Below are positions 45,055-52,790 of a DNA stretch of 64,000 nucleotides, one piece after another. This DNA comes from F22 sp963678855. Its GTDB lineage: Bacteria; Bacteroidota; Bacteroidia; Bacteroidales; Bacteroidaceae. Below the pieces are notes generated by a model. That model worked only from the letters and a program-made list of their open reading frames with translations, was not told the DNA's origin and ran no database searches. The DNA lies in NCBI GenBank assembly GCA_963678855.1, contig OY787448.1:1178001-1242000 (forward strand), in the 5' to 3' direction. Positions within the stretch are counted from its first letter, which is position 1. Every line of letters begins with the position of its first letter. Position numbers and translations under genes: made by a program.

Positions 45055-45118
45055 AATGTTATATCTTTTATTGTTTATACTTCTAATTCATTGCGTGATT
45101 TGTTTTCTTATCACACTG

Positions 45119-45150
45119 CAAATATACGGGCGATTTTTGGTCCTCGCAAA
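45119..45150 (-). promoter_or_regulatory. trxA promoter
   Basis: On the minus strand TTTG (45147-45150) and TATATTTG (45119-45126) lie exactly 20 bases apart, a full consensus match. It overlaps the oppositely oriented oxyR promoter. Confidence 0.82.
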
Positions 45151-45169
45151 CAGATTTTTTCTATCTTTG
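45136..45169 (+). promoter_or_regulatory. oxyR promoter
   Basis: TTTG (45136-45139) and TATCTTTG (45162-45169) are 22 bases apart, slightly more than the usual 19-21. It interlocks with the trxA promoter, so a regulator bound here could act on both genes. Confidence 0.7.
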
Positions 45170-45256
45170 CATAGATAAAAACTATAAGACCACCAAAACC
45201 CTATAGTTTAAAGCTATTTTTGAATGATTACAATTTAGACAACAGAGATAAAAAAA

Positions 45257-46186
45257 ATGAACTTACAACAATTACAGTACATCGTAGCAGCTAACAAGAC
45301 GAGACATTTCGTAAAAGCTGCTCAAGCCTGTGGCGTATCTCAACCTACGCTGAGTGCTATGATTCAAAAGCTTGAAGCTGAATTGGACGTCAAAATCTTT
45401 AATAGAGATAAGACCCCAATTGAACCTACAGAAATTGGTGCTAAGATTATCATGCAAGCCGAAACATGTCTCAACGATGTAAAACGCATAGAAGAGGTTA
45501 TTCTATCGGAGATGCAAGTACTAGAAGGACGATTGGTATTAGGTATCTTGCCGTCAATCGCTCCCTATGTTGTGCCAGACTTCATTCCGAAGTTCCAAGA
45601 ACAGAACAAAGAAGTCGACTTGACGATTTCTGAGATGACATCACAAAACTTAGTGCAGCATCTGCTGAAAGCTGATTTGGACATGGCCATTATGAATACG
45701 CCATTGAATCAGCCAGATTTGTTGGAGATTCCTTTGTACAAAGAACGTTTTCTAGCTTACTTTGGGGCGTCTTGTGACTGCAAAGATAAGATGGACTCGG
45801 TATCTCCTGAACAAATGCCCGAAGCTAAATTGTGGGTCTTGCTGGAAGGTAATTGTCCACGTTCAGACGTCTTTAACTTCTGTCATTTACGTTCTTTAGG
45901 TGAGACTACATACCAAGCTGGTAGCACGGAAACCTTGATTCATATTGTAGACAACAACGGTGGATTTACTGTTATTCCGCAACTTCACACTCAATATTTA
46001 TCAGAAGAAAAGATGAAACAGGTCCGTCCTTTTGATGCTCCTGATGCACAACGCGAGATTTCGTTGGTCATCCGCAAGGACTACCTCAAGGAGAATATGC
46101 TCAATGCAGTAGTGGATGTTATCAAAGAGATTATCCCAGAGGATCTGCTTGAGAAGAAAATCAAGGACTATAGAGTACGCTTATAA
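45257..46186 (+). CDS. oxyR: OxyR-type LysR regulator (peroxide sensor)
   Basis: A 309-residue LysR-type transcription regulator. The winged HTH covers residues 1-60 (FVKAAQACGVSQPTLSAMIQKLE) and the effector domain starts near 90. The peroxide-sensing cysteines are at residues 200 and 209 in the context GNCPRSDVFNFCHLR, nine positions apart as in E. coli OxyR (Cys199/Cys208). This supports a true redox sensor. It is divergent from trxA across a 202-base region with interlocked promoters. xseB follows 12 bases after its stop and is probably co-transcribed. Confidence 0.95.
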   Translation: MNLQQLQYIVAANKTRHFVKAAQACGVSQPTLSAMIQKLEAELDVKIFNRDKTPIEPTEIGAKIIMQAETCLNDVKRIEEVILSEMQVLEGRLVLGILPSIAPYVVPDFIPKFQEQNKEVDLTISEMTSQNLVQHLLKADLDMAIMNTPLNQPDLLEIPLYKERFLAYFGASCDCKDKMDSVSPEQMPEAKLWVLLEGNCPRSDVFNFCHLRSLGETTYQAGSTETLIHIVDNNGGFTVIPQLHTQYLSEEKMKQVRPFDAPDAQREISLVIRKDYLKENMLNAVVDVIKEIIPEDLLEKKIKDYRVRL

Positions 46187-46198
46187 CAACATATAATT

Positions 46199-46417
46199 AT
46201 GACTAAGAAAGAGACTACAAAACTCAGTTACAACGAAGCGACAGCCAGACTAGAGGAGATTGTACAGCTGCTAAACAAACCTGAACTGGAGATTGACAAG
46301 CTCTCCAGTTTGGTCAAAGAGGCCAATGTATTGATTACTCTTTGCAAGGAAAAACTAACTGAGACAGACAAGGAAGTAGAAAAATTATGGGCCGACAAAA
46401 GCCCAGAAGTGGAATAA
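46199..46417 (+). CDS. xseB: exodeoxyribonuclease VII small subunit
   Basis: A 72-residue acidic helical protein matching XseB, which helps assemble the XseA nuclease complex. The family signature is present: LSYNEATARLEEIVQLL near 9-25 and a second helix ending with a charged tail. Short length is normal. xseA usually sits next to it but is not found in this window, where the upstream neighbour is oxyR, 12 bases away. The start is ATG right after the oxyR stop region. Confidence 0.9.
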   Translation: MTKKETTKLSYNEATARLEEIVQLLNKPELEIDKLSSLVKEANVLITLCKEKLTETDKEVEKLWADKSPEVE

Positions 46418-46423
46418 AATGAC

Positions 46424-46431
46424 TACCTTTG
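46424..46431 (+). promoter_or_regulatory. -7 box for ilvE
   Basis: TACCTTTG matches TAnnTTTG, begins 6 bases after the xseB stop and lies 40 bases before the ilvE start. ilvE therefore probably starts its own transcript. Confidence 0.6.
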
Positions 46432-46471
46432 TCGCGAAAAAACTAAACCTAACAAAAAGAAATTGTACATT

Positions 46472-47491
46472 ATGAAAGAAATTGATTGGGCCAATTTATC
46501 ATTTGGATATATGCCTACAGATTACAATGTGAGAATCAACTTCCGTGACGGTCAATGGGGTGAGCTAGAAGTAAGCAGCTCTGACCGAATCAATATGCAT
46601 ATGGCAGCTACGTGCTTGCACTATGGACAAGAATGTTTTGAAGGCATGAAAGCCTACCGTGGTAAGGATGGACAAATTCGTCTTTTCCGTGCTGAAGATA
46701 ATGCCGAACGTATGCAAGACACTTGTCGTGGTTTGTTGATGGCCGAACTTCCTACTGATCGCTTTGTAGAAGCTATTAAGAAGGTTGTTAAATTAAATGA
46801 GCGTTTCTTGCCTCCATATGAGACAGGTGCAACATTATATATCCGCCCTCTACTTATTGGTACAGGAATACAAGTAGGGGTGCGTCCAGCTGACGAGTAC
46901 ATGTTTGTGGTATTCGTGACTCCAGTAGGGCCATACTTTAAGGGTGGTTTCTCGACCAATCCTTACGCTATCACACGTGAATATGACCGTGCTGCTCCTA
47001 AGGGAACGGGTTGTTTCAAAGTGGGTGGTAACTATGCAGCATCATTACGTGCCAGCAAGTGGGCACATGATAACGGCTATGCAGCTGAATTTTATCTAGA
47101 TGCACGCGAAAAGAAATATATCGACGAATGTGGCGCGGCCAATTTCTTTGGTATCAAAGATAACACATACGTAACACCTAAGTCGGAATCTATTCTACCT
47201 TCTATCACTAACCGTAGTCTGATGGCTATTGCAGAAGACCTAGGTTTGAAAGTAGAACGTCGTCCTATTTTGGAAGAAGAACTATCTACTTTCGAAGAGG
47301 CGGGTGCTTGTGGTACAGCTGCTGTAATCAGCCCTATCTCACGCATTGACGACCCAGAAAGAGATATAGAATATGTATTCTCTGAAGACGGCAAGCCAGG
47401 TCCTATCAGTGAAAAGCTATACAATACGCTTCGTGCTATCCAGTATGGTGATGCTCCTGATACACATGGCTGGGTAACCATAGTAGAATAA
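46472..47491 (+). CDS. ilvE: branched-chain amino acid aminotransferase
   Basis: A 339-residue fold-type IV PLP aminotransferase for Leu, Ile and Val. The PLP-binding Lys lies in CFKVGGNYAASL near 180-191. Other markers are YGQECFEGMKAYRG near 51-64, RPLLIGTG near 126-133, and DECGAANFFGI near 217-227, the E-C/G-x-x-x-N-x-F motif of the family. I start at MKEIDWANLS (46472); three residues further upstream are also in frame. A promoter box just upstream suggests an independent transcript. It is the long IlvE type (BCAT_beta). Confidence 0.96.
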   Translation: MKEIDWANLSFGYMPTDYNVRINFRDGQWGELEVSSSDRINMHMAATCLHYGQECFEGMKAYRGKDGQIRLFRAEDNAERMQDTCRGLLMAELPTDRFVEAIKKVVKLNERFLPPYETGATLYIRPLLIGTGIQVGVRPADEYMFVVFVTPVGPYFKGGFSTNPYAITREYDRAAPKGTGCFKVGGNYAASLRASKWAHDNGYAAEFYLDAREKKYIDECGAANFFGIKDNTYVTPKSESILPSITNRSLMAIAEDLGLKVERRPILEEELSTFEEAGACGTAAVISPISRIDDPERDIEYVFSEDGKPGPISEKLYNTLRAIQYGDAPDTHGWVTIVE

Positions 47492-47539
47492 AGACATCTG
47501 TAGAAACAGATAGAGTAATCAGTAATTTAAGAACAAAAA

Positions 47540-48304
47540 GTGGCAAAAGGAAAATTAGAAAAGTTTGCTGACATGGCAAGCTATCCCCATGTATTTGAAT
47601 ATCCTCATTCGATTATCGAAGAAGTACCTTTCGAGATGAAAGGTCGTTGGCATAAAGACTTCTTTAAGAACGACAATCCTATCGTTCTAGAATTGGGCTG
47701 TGGCCGCGGTGAATACACTGTAGGCTTGGCACGTATGTTCCCTAATAAGAACTTTATTGGTGTGGACATTAAAGGAGCACGTATGTGGACTGGAGCAACA
47801 GAATCGCACCGCGATGAGATGACTAACGTTGCATTTCTACGTACGAACATCGAGATTATCGATCGTTTCTTCGCTGAGAATGAAGTCGAAGAGATATGGT
47901 TTACTTTCTCTGATCCTCAGATGAAGAAAGCAACCAAACGTTTGACATCAACATTCTTCATGGAGAGATACCGCAAATTTGTGGTACCCAACGCTACCTT
48001 GCACTTGAAGACAGACAGTGATTTTCTGTTCACATACACGAAGTATATGATTGAACACAACCAACTGCCTGTGCATCTGATGACTCAAGATTTGTACAAT
48101 GACAATCAAGGACTTGTTGATGACATTCTTGACATCAAAACATACTACGAGCAACAATGGCTTGATCGAGGACTCAATATCAAATATATACAATGGGAAC
48201 TACCTTTAGATACCAAACTAGAGGAACCAGATGTAGAAATTGAACTAGATAGTTATCGAAGCTATAACCGCAGTAAACGTAGTGGTTTAAAAACAAGCAA
48301 ATAA
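47540..48304 (+). CDS. trmB: tRNA (guanine-N7)-methyltransferase
   Basis: A 254-residue Rossmann methyltransferase that makes m7G46 in tRNA. The SAM motif is LELGCGRGEYTVGLA near 51-65 and the acidic end of beta-2 is GVDIKGARMW. The catalytic region reads TFSDPQMKKATKRL near 121-134, the place of P-D-P-W-P-K-K-R-H in E. coli TrmB, with the Trp replaced as in other Bacteroidota. The start is GTG at 47540-47542. The protein starts AKGKLEKFADM, typical for the group. A short hairpin follows the stop. Confidence 0.93.
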   Translation: MAKGKLEKFADMASYPHVFEYPHSIIEEVPFEMKGRWHKDFFKNDNPIVLELGCGRGEYTVGLARMFPNKNFIGVDIKGARMWTGATESHRDEMTNVAFLRTNIEIIDRFFAENEVEEIWFTFSDPQMKKATKRLTSTFFMERYRKFVVPNATLHLKTDSDFLFTYTKYMIEHNQLPVHLMTQDLYNDNQGLVDDILDIKTYYEQQWLDRGLNIKYIQWELPLDTKLEEPDVEIELDSYRSYNRSKRSGLKTSK

Positions 48305-48315
48305 GTAATCAGACG

Positions 48316-48354
48316 AGGACTAAACAACTAGCCCAAGCCTAGCTGTTTAGTCCT
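48316..48354 (+). terminator. hairpin after trmB
   Basis: Arms 48316-48331 and 48339-48354 pair with one mismatch. No T-run follows, so it may be a weak terminator or a processing hairpin before mrp. Confidence 0.55.
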
Positions 48355-48394
48355 TGATCGTATATAATAATTTAGTAAATCAAACAATAGGAAA

Positions 48395-49498
48395 ATGGCT
48401 TTATATCCAAAACTTATTTTAGATTCTTTGAGCACAGTGCGCTATCCTGGTTCAGGCAAGAATCTAGTGGAAGCTGGAATGGTGGAAGATAATATCCGCA
48501 TCGAAGGTATGAAGGTGTCTTTCTCGCTTATTTTTGATAAGGAGACTGACCCATTTCTAAAATCAGTACGCATGGCGTGTGTTGCTGCACTAAAGCGTGA
48601 TATCCCAGGTATTGAGATTGAAGGAAACATCAGCATCAAAACACTTCAAGCACCACGTCCAGAAGCGGGTAACATGCTTCAAGGTGCAAAAAATATCATC
48701 GGTATTTCTTCTGGTAAAGGTGGTGTAGGTAAATCTACAGTATCTGCCAACCTAGCTGTAGCCCTTGCTAAACAAGGATACAAAGTAGGTTTACTTGATG
48801 CAGATATCTTTGGTCCATCTGTACCTAAAATGTTTAATGTAGAAGATGCACGTCCAGTTGCTGATAAAGTAGATGGTCGTGAAGTTATCGTACCAATTCA
48901 AAAGTATGGGGTCACTTTGTTGTCTATCGGTTTCTTCGTAGATCCAGAGCAAGCTACTCTTTGGCGTGGTGGTATGGCCAGCAACGCACTAAAGCAACTG
49001 ATTGCAGATTGTAACTGGGGTGAATTGGATTATTTCCTAATCGACCTTCCTCCTGGCACAAGTGATGTACACTTGACTATCGTACAAAATATTGCAATGA
49101 CTGGTGCCATCGTAGTAAGTACTCCTCAAGACGTGGCACTTGCTGATGCACGTAAGGGTATCAACATGTTTACAAACGAGAAGGTCAATGTACCTATTCT
49201 TGGTCTTGTAGAAAACATGGCTTACTTCACTCCTGAAGAATTGCCAGAGAATAAATACTATATCTTCGGCAAAGAAGGTGCTAAGCGCCTAGCAGAAGAG
49301 ATGAACGTGCCTTTGCTTGCAGAGATTCCTTTGGTACAAGGCATCCGTGAAGGTGGTGACGCTGGTGAGCCAGTAGCCCTTGATGCAGACAGCATCACAG
49401 GTAAGGCATTTGGCGAACTAGCTAAAAGTGTCGTAGAACAAGTGGATAAGCGCAACCGCGAACTTCCTCCTACAACACACGTAGATATTCATTCATAA
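48395..49498 (+). CDS. mrp: Mrp/NBP35 iron-sulphur cluster carrier
   Basis: A 367-residue P-loop ATPase of the Mrp/ApbC family that carries [4Fe-4S] clusters to target apoproteins. Residues about 1-85 are the MIP18/DUF59-like domain. The deviant Walker A GKGGVGKST lies at 107-115, the switch I Asp at LLDADIFGPSVPKMF near 133-147 and the LIDLPPGTSD motif near 215-224. The C-terminal Cys pair (C-x-x-C) of many members is not visible, so cluster binding may use other ligands. It is followed after 28 bases by a PhnA-like gene. Confidence 0.93.
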   Translation: MALYPKLILDSLSTVRYPGSGKNLVEAGMVEDNIRIEGMKVSFSLIFDKETDPFLKSVRMACVAALKRDIPGIEIEGNISIKTLQAPRPEAGNMLQGAKNIIGISSGKGGVGKSTVSANLAVALAKQGYKVGLLDADIFGPSVPKMFNVEDARPVADKVDGREVIVPIQKYGVTLLSIGFFVDPEQATLWRGGMASNALKQLIADCNWGELDYFLIDLPPGTSDVHLTIVQNIAMTGAIVVSTPQDVALADARKGINMFTNEKVNVPILGLVENMAYFTPEELPENKYYIFGKEGAKRLAEEMNVPLLAEIPLVQGIREGGDAGEPVALDADSITGKAFGELAKSVVEQVDKRNRELPPTTHVDIHS

Positions 49499-49526
49499 AC
49501 AACTCAATAATAAATATAATAAGATA

Positions 49527-49865
49527 ATGAGCGAAGAAATGAATCCAGTATGTCCAGAATGTGGCACTACTAATAACTATTTTGATGGTACACTATATGT
49601 GTGCATGGATTGCAATCACGAGTGGAGTCCTGAAGAAGCCGCCGCAGCAGCTGAAGCAGCTATCTGTAAAGACTCTAACGGTGCCCTTCTTGAAGATGGT
49701 GATGCAGTAACTGTAATCAAAGATTTGAAAGTAAAAGGTTCTTCTATGGTCATCAAGCGTGGTACTAAAGTAAAGAGTATCCGTCTTACTGACAATGCAG
49801 AAGAAGTAGACTGTAAAATCGATGGTTCTAGCATCGTCCTAAAGACTTGCTTCTTGAAGAAGTAA
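49527..49865 (+). CDS. PhnA/YjdM-like zinc-ribbon protein
   Basis: A 112-residue protein with an N-terminal zinc ribbon, Cys9, Cys12, Cys26 and Cys29 in CPEC and CMDC, followed by an Ala-rich linker and a C-terminal beta domain starting near 48 with DSNGALLEDGDAVTVI. This is the YjdM/PhnA family, once named for alkylphosphonate uptake but without a proven function. No phosphonate genes are nearby. It follows mrp by 28 bases and precedes folA, separated by a hairpin. Confidence 0.92.
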   Translation: MSEEMNPVCPECGTTNNYFDGTLYVCMDCNHEWSPEEAAAAAEAAICKDSNGALLEDGDAVTVIKDLKVKGSSMVIKRGTKVKSIRLTDNAEEVDCKIDGSSIVLKTCFLKK

Positions 49866-49886
49866 TCCTTCATCTTAAACACTCAA

Positions 49887-49932
49887 CAGCCCTACAGCAA
49901 GCCTCTTTGCAGGCACGGCTGTAGGACTGTTT
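49887..49932 (+). terminator. terminator after PhnA-like gene
   Basis: Arms 49887-49898 and 49918-49929 pair with one mismatch and enclose an inner gcct/aggc stem. A short T-run follows. Confidence 0.7.
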
Positions 49933-49952
49933 ATCATTTAAACCCTTATCCT

Positions 49953-50444
49953 ATGCAACTAATCCTTATAGCTGCCCTAGACCAACGCGGAGCCATTGGC
50001 CATGAAGATAAACTATTGTTCTGGCTCCCAAATGACTTAAAGCGATTCAAGGCTTTGACAACAGGCCATACTATCCTAATGGGCCGCAAAACATTCGAAT
50101 CGCTACCTAATGGTGCATTACCTAATCGCAGAAATATCGTGCTATCGCGTAACACATCTTTAGAATTGCCTGGTGCCGAAGTATTTACCTCACTAGATGA
50201 TGCCTTAGCTAGTTGTGCTACCGACGAAGATGTCTATGTGATTGGCGGTGCACAAATCTATGCTGAAACCATCACTCGTGCCGACCGCTTGGCATTGACA
50301 CATATTGAAGCGACAGCTCCACAGGCCGATGCCTTTTTCCCAAAAGTAGACACTACTATATGGAAAGAAAGCGTAAAAGAGCCTCATCTTGCAGATGATA
50401 AGCACCTTTACGCTTACTGTTTTGTTGATTACACCCGTCGTTAG
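49953..50444 (+). CDS. folA: dihydrofolate reductase
   Basis: A 163-residue DHFR reducing dihydrofolate with NADPH. Family features: LIAALDQRGAIGHEDKLLFWLPNDLKRFK in pieces from residue 4 to 32, with the Trp-Leu-Pro-x-Asp active-site segment near 24-28, GHTILMGRKTFESLP near 37-51 with its NADPH contacts, and VIGGAQIYAE near 95-104. The active-site acid is Asp28. The length is normal. The likely trimethoprim target; no resistance substitution can be judged from sequence alone. Confidence 0.96.
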   Translation: MQLILIAALDQRGAIGHEDKLLFWLPNDLKRFKALTTGHTILMGRKTFESLPNGALPNRRNIVLSRNTSLELPGAEVFTSLDDALASCATDEDVYVIGGAQIYAETITRADRLALTHIEATAPQADAFFPKVDTTIWKESVKEPHLADDKHLYAYCFVDYTRR

Positions 50445-50475
50445 TAGGCGGTATGTATATTATAAGTAGTATGGA

Positions 50476-50946
50476 CTAATCCTCAGTGACATCAACTGGA
50501 ATCTGACGCTTGATATACTCATCAAACGAGATTAGAGTTTCTGTACGAGCCAAACCTAGTGGTTGTAGCTTATCATGGATAATCCTCATCAGATGACGAT
50601 TATTCTTCGCATAAATCTTGATGAACATGTCATACTTACCTGTTGTAAAGTGACACTCTACGATTTCAGGGATATTTTGCATCTCTTCAGCTACATGCTT
50701 GAAGCTAGCAGGATCTTTTAGATAAACACCAATATATGCACAAGTTTGGTATCCTACCTTTTGTGGATCAATGACATATTGAGATCCCTTAAGAATACCT
50801 AAGTTGCTCAACTTTTGGATACGTTGGTGAATAGCAGCTCCAGATACATTACACGCACGAGCCACTTCCAAAAATGGAATACGTGCGTTATCTGCAACTA
50901 ATTTCAAAATTTGCTCATCTAATGAGTCTAACTGATGATGTCCCAT
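50476..50946 (-). CDS. Lrp/AsnC family transcription regulator
   Basis: A 156-residue regulator. The N-terminal winged HTH (about 7-55) shows LDSLDEQILKLV and VARACNVSGAAIHQRIQKL, typical of Lrp/AsnC. The C-terminal RAM domain (about 68-145) binds amino acids and forms oligomers, with VECHFTTGKYDMFIKIYAK matching its glycine-containing effector loop. It is divergent from the M64 peptidase gene, with 98 bases between the start codons. A role in amino acid or peptide response is possible but not shown. Confidence 0.93.
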   Translation of the reverse strand: MGHHQLDSLDEQILKLVADNARIPFLEVARACNVSGAAIHQRIQKLSNLGILKGSQYVIDPQKVGYQTCAYIGVYLKDPASFKHVAEEMQNIPEIVECHFTTGKYDMFIKIYAKNNRHLMRIIHDKLQPLGLARTETLISFDEYIKRQIPVDVTED

Positions 50947-50983
50947 AATACTTTTTCTTCTCTTATTTTGTTTATATATAGTA

Positions 50984-50991
50984 CAAAAATA
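50984..50991 (-). promoter_or_regulatory. -7 box for Lrp/AsnC gene
   Basis: TATTTTTG on the minus strand matches TAnnTTTG, 38 bases before the start codon. Confidence 0.55.
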
Positions 50992-51044
50992 GGGGTTTTA
51001 ATCCCAATCTGTACGCTTTAACCCTTAAATTATCAGAAAATGTT

Positions 51045-52451
51045 ATGAAAAAGCTCTTTTTTACTCTGTTAATTATATGTTGTACTAACTTAAATCTAGT
51101 TAGTGCTTCATCAAGAGATAGCCAACCTAACAACCTACAATCCTCAGAATCAGTAGAAAATGTGATATTTGATGAGTTTTTCAGTAATAAGACTCTACGT
51201 GTAGACTATCAATTCTGTGGAAATGTAAATGAACATGAAATCAGCTTAGCCGACATGGTCGCATGGGATGGCTGGGCAGGTCGTGTGCATAGCCTTGACT
51301 CATTGCCTCTGTTAGGAAATGGAGATATACGAGTCATAGATGCTGCATCTAAACGCACTATCTATCGTACCAGCTTTTCTTCTCTTTTCCAAGAATGGAT
51401 ATTAACACCAGAAGCCAAGCAACGTCGTCGTGCATTCGAAAACTGCTTCCAGATACCTATGCCTCTCCATAAAGCAGAAGTAGAAGTTGTACTGCGTAAT
51501 GCGCACCAAGATACGATTGCGCATCTGATGCACCCTGTAGATCCTAGCGACATTCTTATTCGTCGTGTAGATTGTAAGACTGCTATGGAAAAGACAGCCC
51601 ACCACTATATCAGCCTTTCGGGTAAAGACAAAGACGAGGTCATTGTCTCAGCTACTCCAGTTCAATCACCAGAGAAAGCTATTGATATAGTCATTGTGGC
51701 TGAAGGCTATACTGCAGAAGAGATGAATACATTCAAAAAAGATGCAAAGATGGCTATGCAAAGCATCTTAAGTCACGAGCCATTTGCGAAATACCAAGAG
51801 CATTTGAATTTCCTAGTACTATGTAGTCCTTCCAAAGAATCGGGTGTCAGCATTCCCCGCAAAGGTGAATGGAAAGAGACTGCAGTGTCATCAAACTTCG
51901 ACACATTCTATTCTCGTCGATATTTAACAACTCAACGTTTGAAACAAATGCATGATTTGTTAGCAGGCTTCCCATATGAGCATATTATTGTACTTGCCAA
52001 CACTGAAACATACGGTGGAGGAGGCATCTATAATAGCTACACGCTCACAACTGCCCACCATCCACTATTTTGGCCTGTAGTCACTCATGAGTTTGGTCAT
52101 AGCTTTGGCGGCCTAGCCGACGAATATGCTTATGCCAATGCGGGTGACGACTCTCCTTATCCTAGTGACCGTGAGCCATGGGAGCAAAACATCACAACCC
52201 TGCATGATTTTGATAAGAAATGGGCAGATATGCTTCCTAAAAGAATAGCGATACCTCAATCTAACCCGAGTCCTACTTCAGCAGATGCTCACTCTACGAC
52301 TAAACTAGGCATCTATGAAGGAGCTGGCTATCAAGAAAAAGGAGCGTACCGCCCTACTCCAGATTGTCGTATGCGCACCAATGATGCAGGAGCCTTCTGT
52401 CCTGTATGCCAACGAGCACTAAGCCGTATCATAGAGTTTTACACGAAATAA
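51045..52451 (+). CDS. M64 family metallopeptidase, secreted
   Basis: A 468-residue secreted zinc peptidase of the M64 family, named after the Clostridium ramosum IgA peptidase. The signal peptide spans residues 1-21 (ending VSA). An N-terminal beta domain (about 40-190) matches the family's Peptidase_M64_N region. The catalytic motif HEFGHSFGGLADE near 348-360 gives the HExxHxxGxxxE ligands, and the family's DIVIVAEGYT segment occurs near 207-216. A Cys-containing end (DCRMRTNDAGAFCPVCQ) is also characteristic. Whether it cleaves immunoglobulin A is not known. It is divergent from the Lrp/AsnC regulator, a candidate controller. Confidence 0.93.
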   Translation: MKKLFFTLLIICCTNLNLVSASSRDSQPNNLQSSESVENVIFDEFFSNKTLRVDYQFCGNVNEHEISLADMVAWDGWAGRVHSLDSLPLLGNGDIRVIDAASKRTIYRTSFSSLFQEWILTPEAKQRRRAFENCFQIPMPLHKAEVEVVLRNAHQDTIAHLMHPVDPSDILIRRVDCKTAMEKTAHHYISLSGKDKDEVIVSATPVQSPEKAIDIVIVAEGYTAEEMNTFKKDAKMAMQSILSHEPFAKYQEHLNFLVLCSPSKESGVSIPRKGEWKETAVSSNFDTFYSRRYLTTQRLKQMHDLLAGFPYEHIIVLANTETYGGGGIYNSYTLTTAHHPLFWPVVTHEFGHSFGGLADEYAYANAGDDSPYPSDREPWEQNITTLHDFDKKWADMLPKRIAIPQSNPSPTSADAHSTTKLGIYEGAGYQEKGAYRPTPDCRMRTNDAGAFCPVCQRALSRIIEFYTK

Positions 52452-52477
52452 TATTGATATTTCACCGAACAATAAAA

Positions 52478-52512
52478 GAGCGCATATCATCATCGATATG
52501 CGCTCTTTTTTT
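52478..52512 (+). terminator. terminator of M64 gene
   Basis: A perfect 11-base stem (52478-52488 with 52495-52505) is followed directly by seven T residues. Confidence 0.92.
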
Positions 52513-52790
52513 ACAACACATTGTGTTATCACACAACCCATATCATTAAATTTATTTACCTACTTACTTTTCAATCCAGCAATAAACTTCTCCTATTTAA
52601 TCACCGTTTTTGGGGCGCTAAATACATCTACGAGACCAATGAAGACACTGTATATATACGAGAAAGACAGAATGCTCTATAACATCTTATTGTATCACTT
52701 CTTTTCTAGGGACTGAGCAATGCTTTCTAAGAAGAAAAATCTATATTTGTGCCAACCTTAAACTAGAACTTTTTTATAAATACCGTAACT
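52513..52790. other. intergenic region upstream of membrane protein gene
   Basis: No credible gene is seen in these 278 bases. A -7 box TATATTTG at 52742-52749 on the plus strand lies 41 bases before the next start codon. Confidence 0.5.

Noticed and set aside
52498..52716. 72-codon plus-strand frame after the M64 gene
   Set aside because: It begins inside the terminator stem, has no family resemblance and an AT-rich chance composition.
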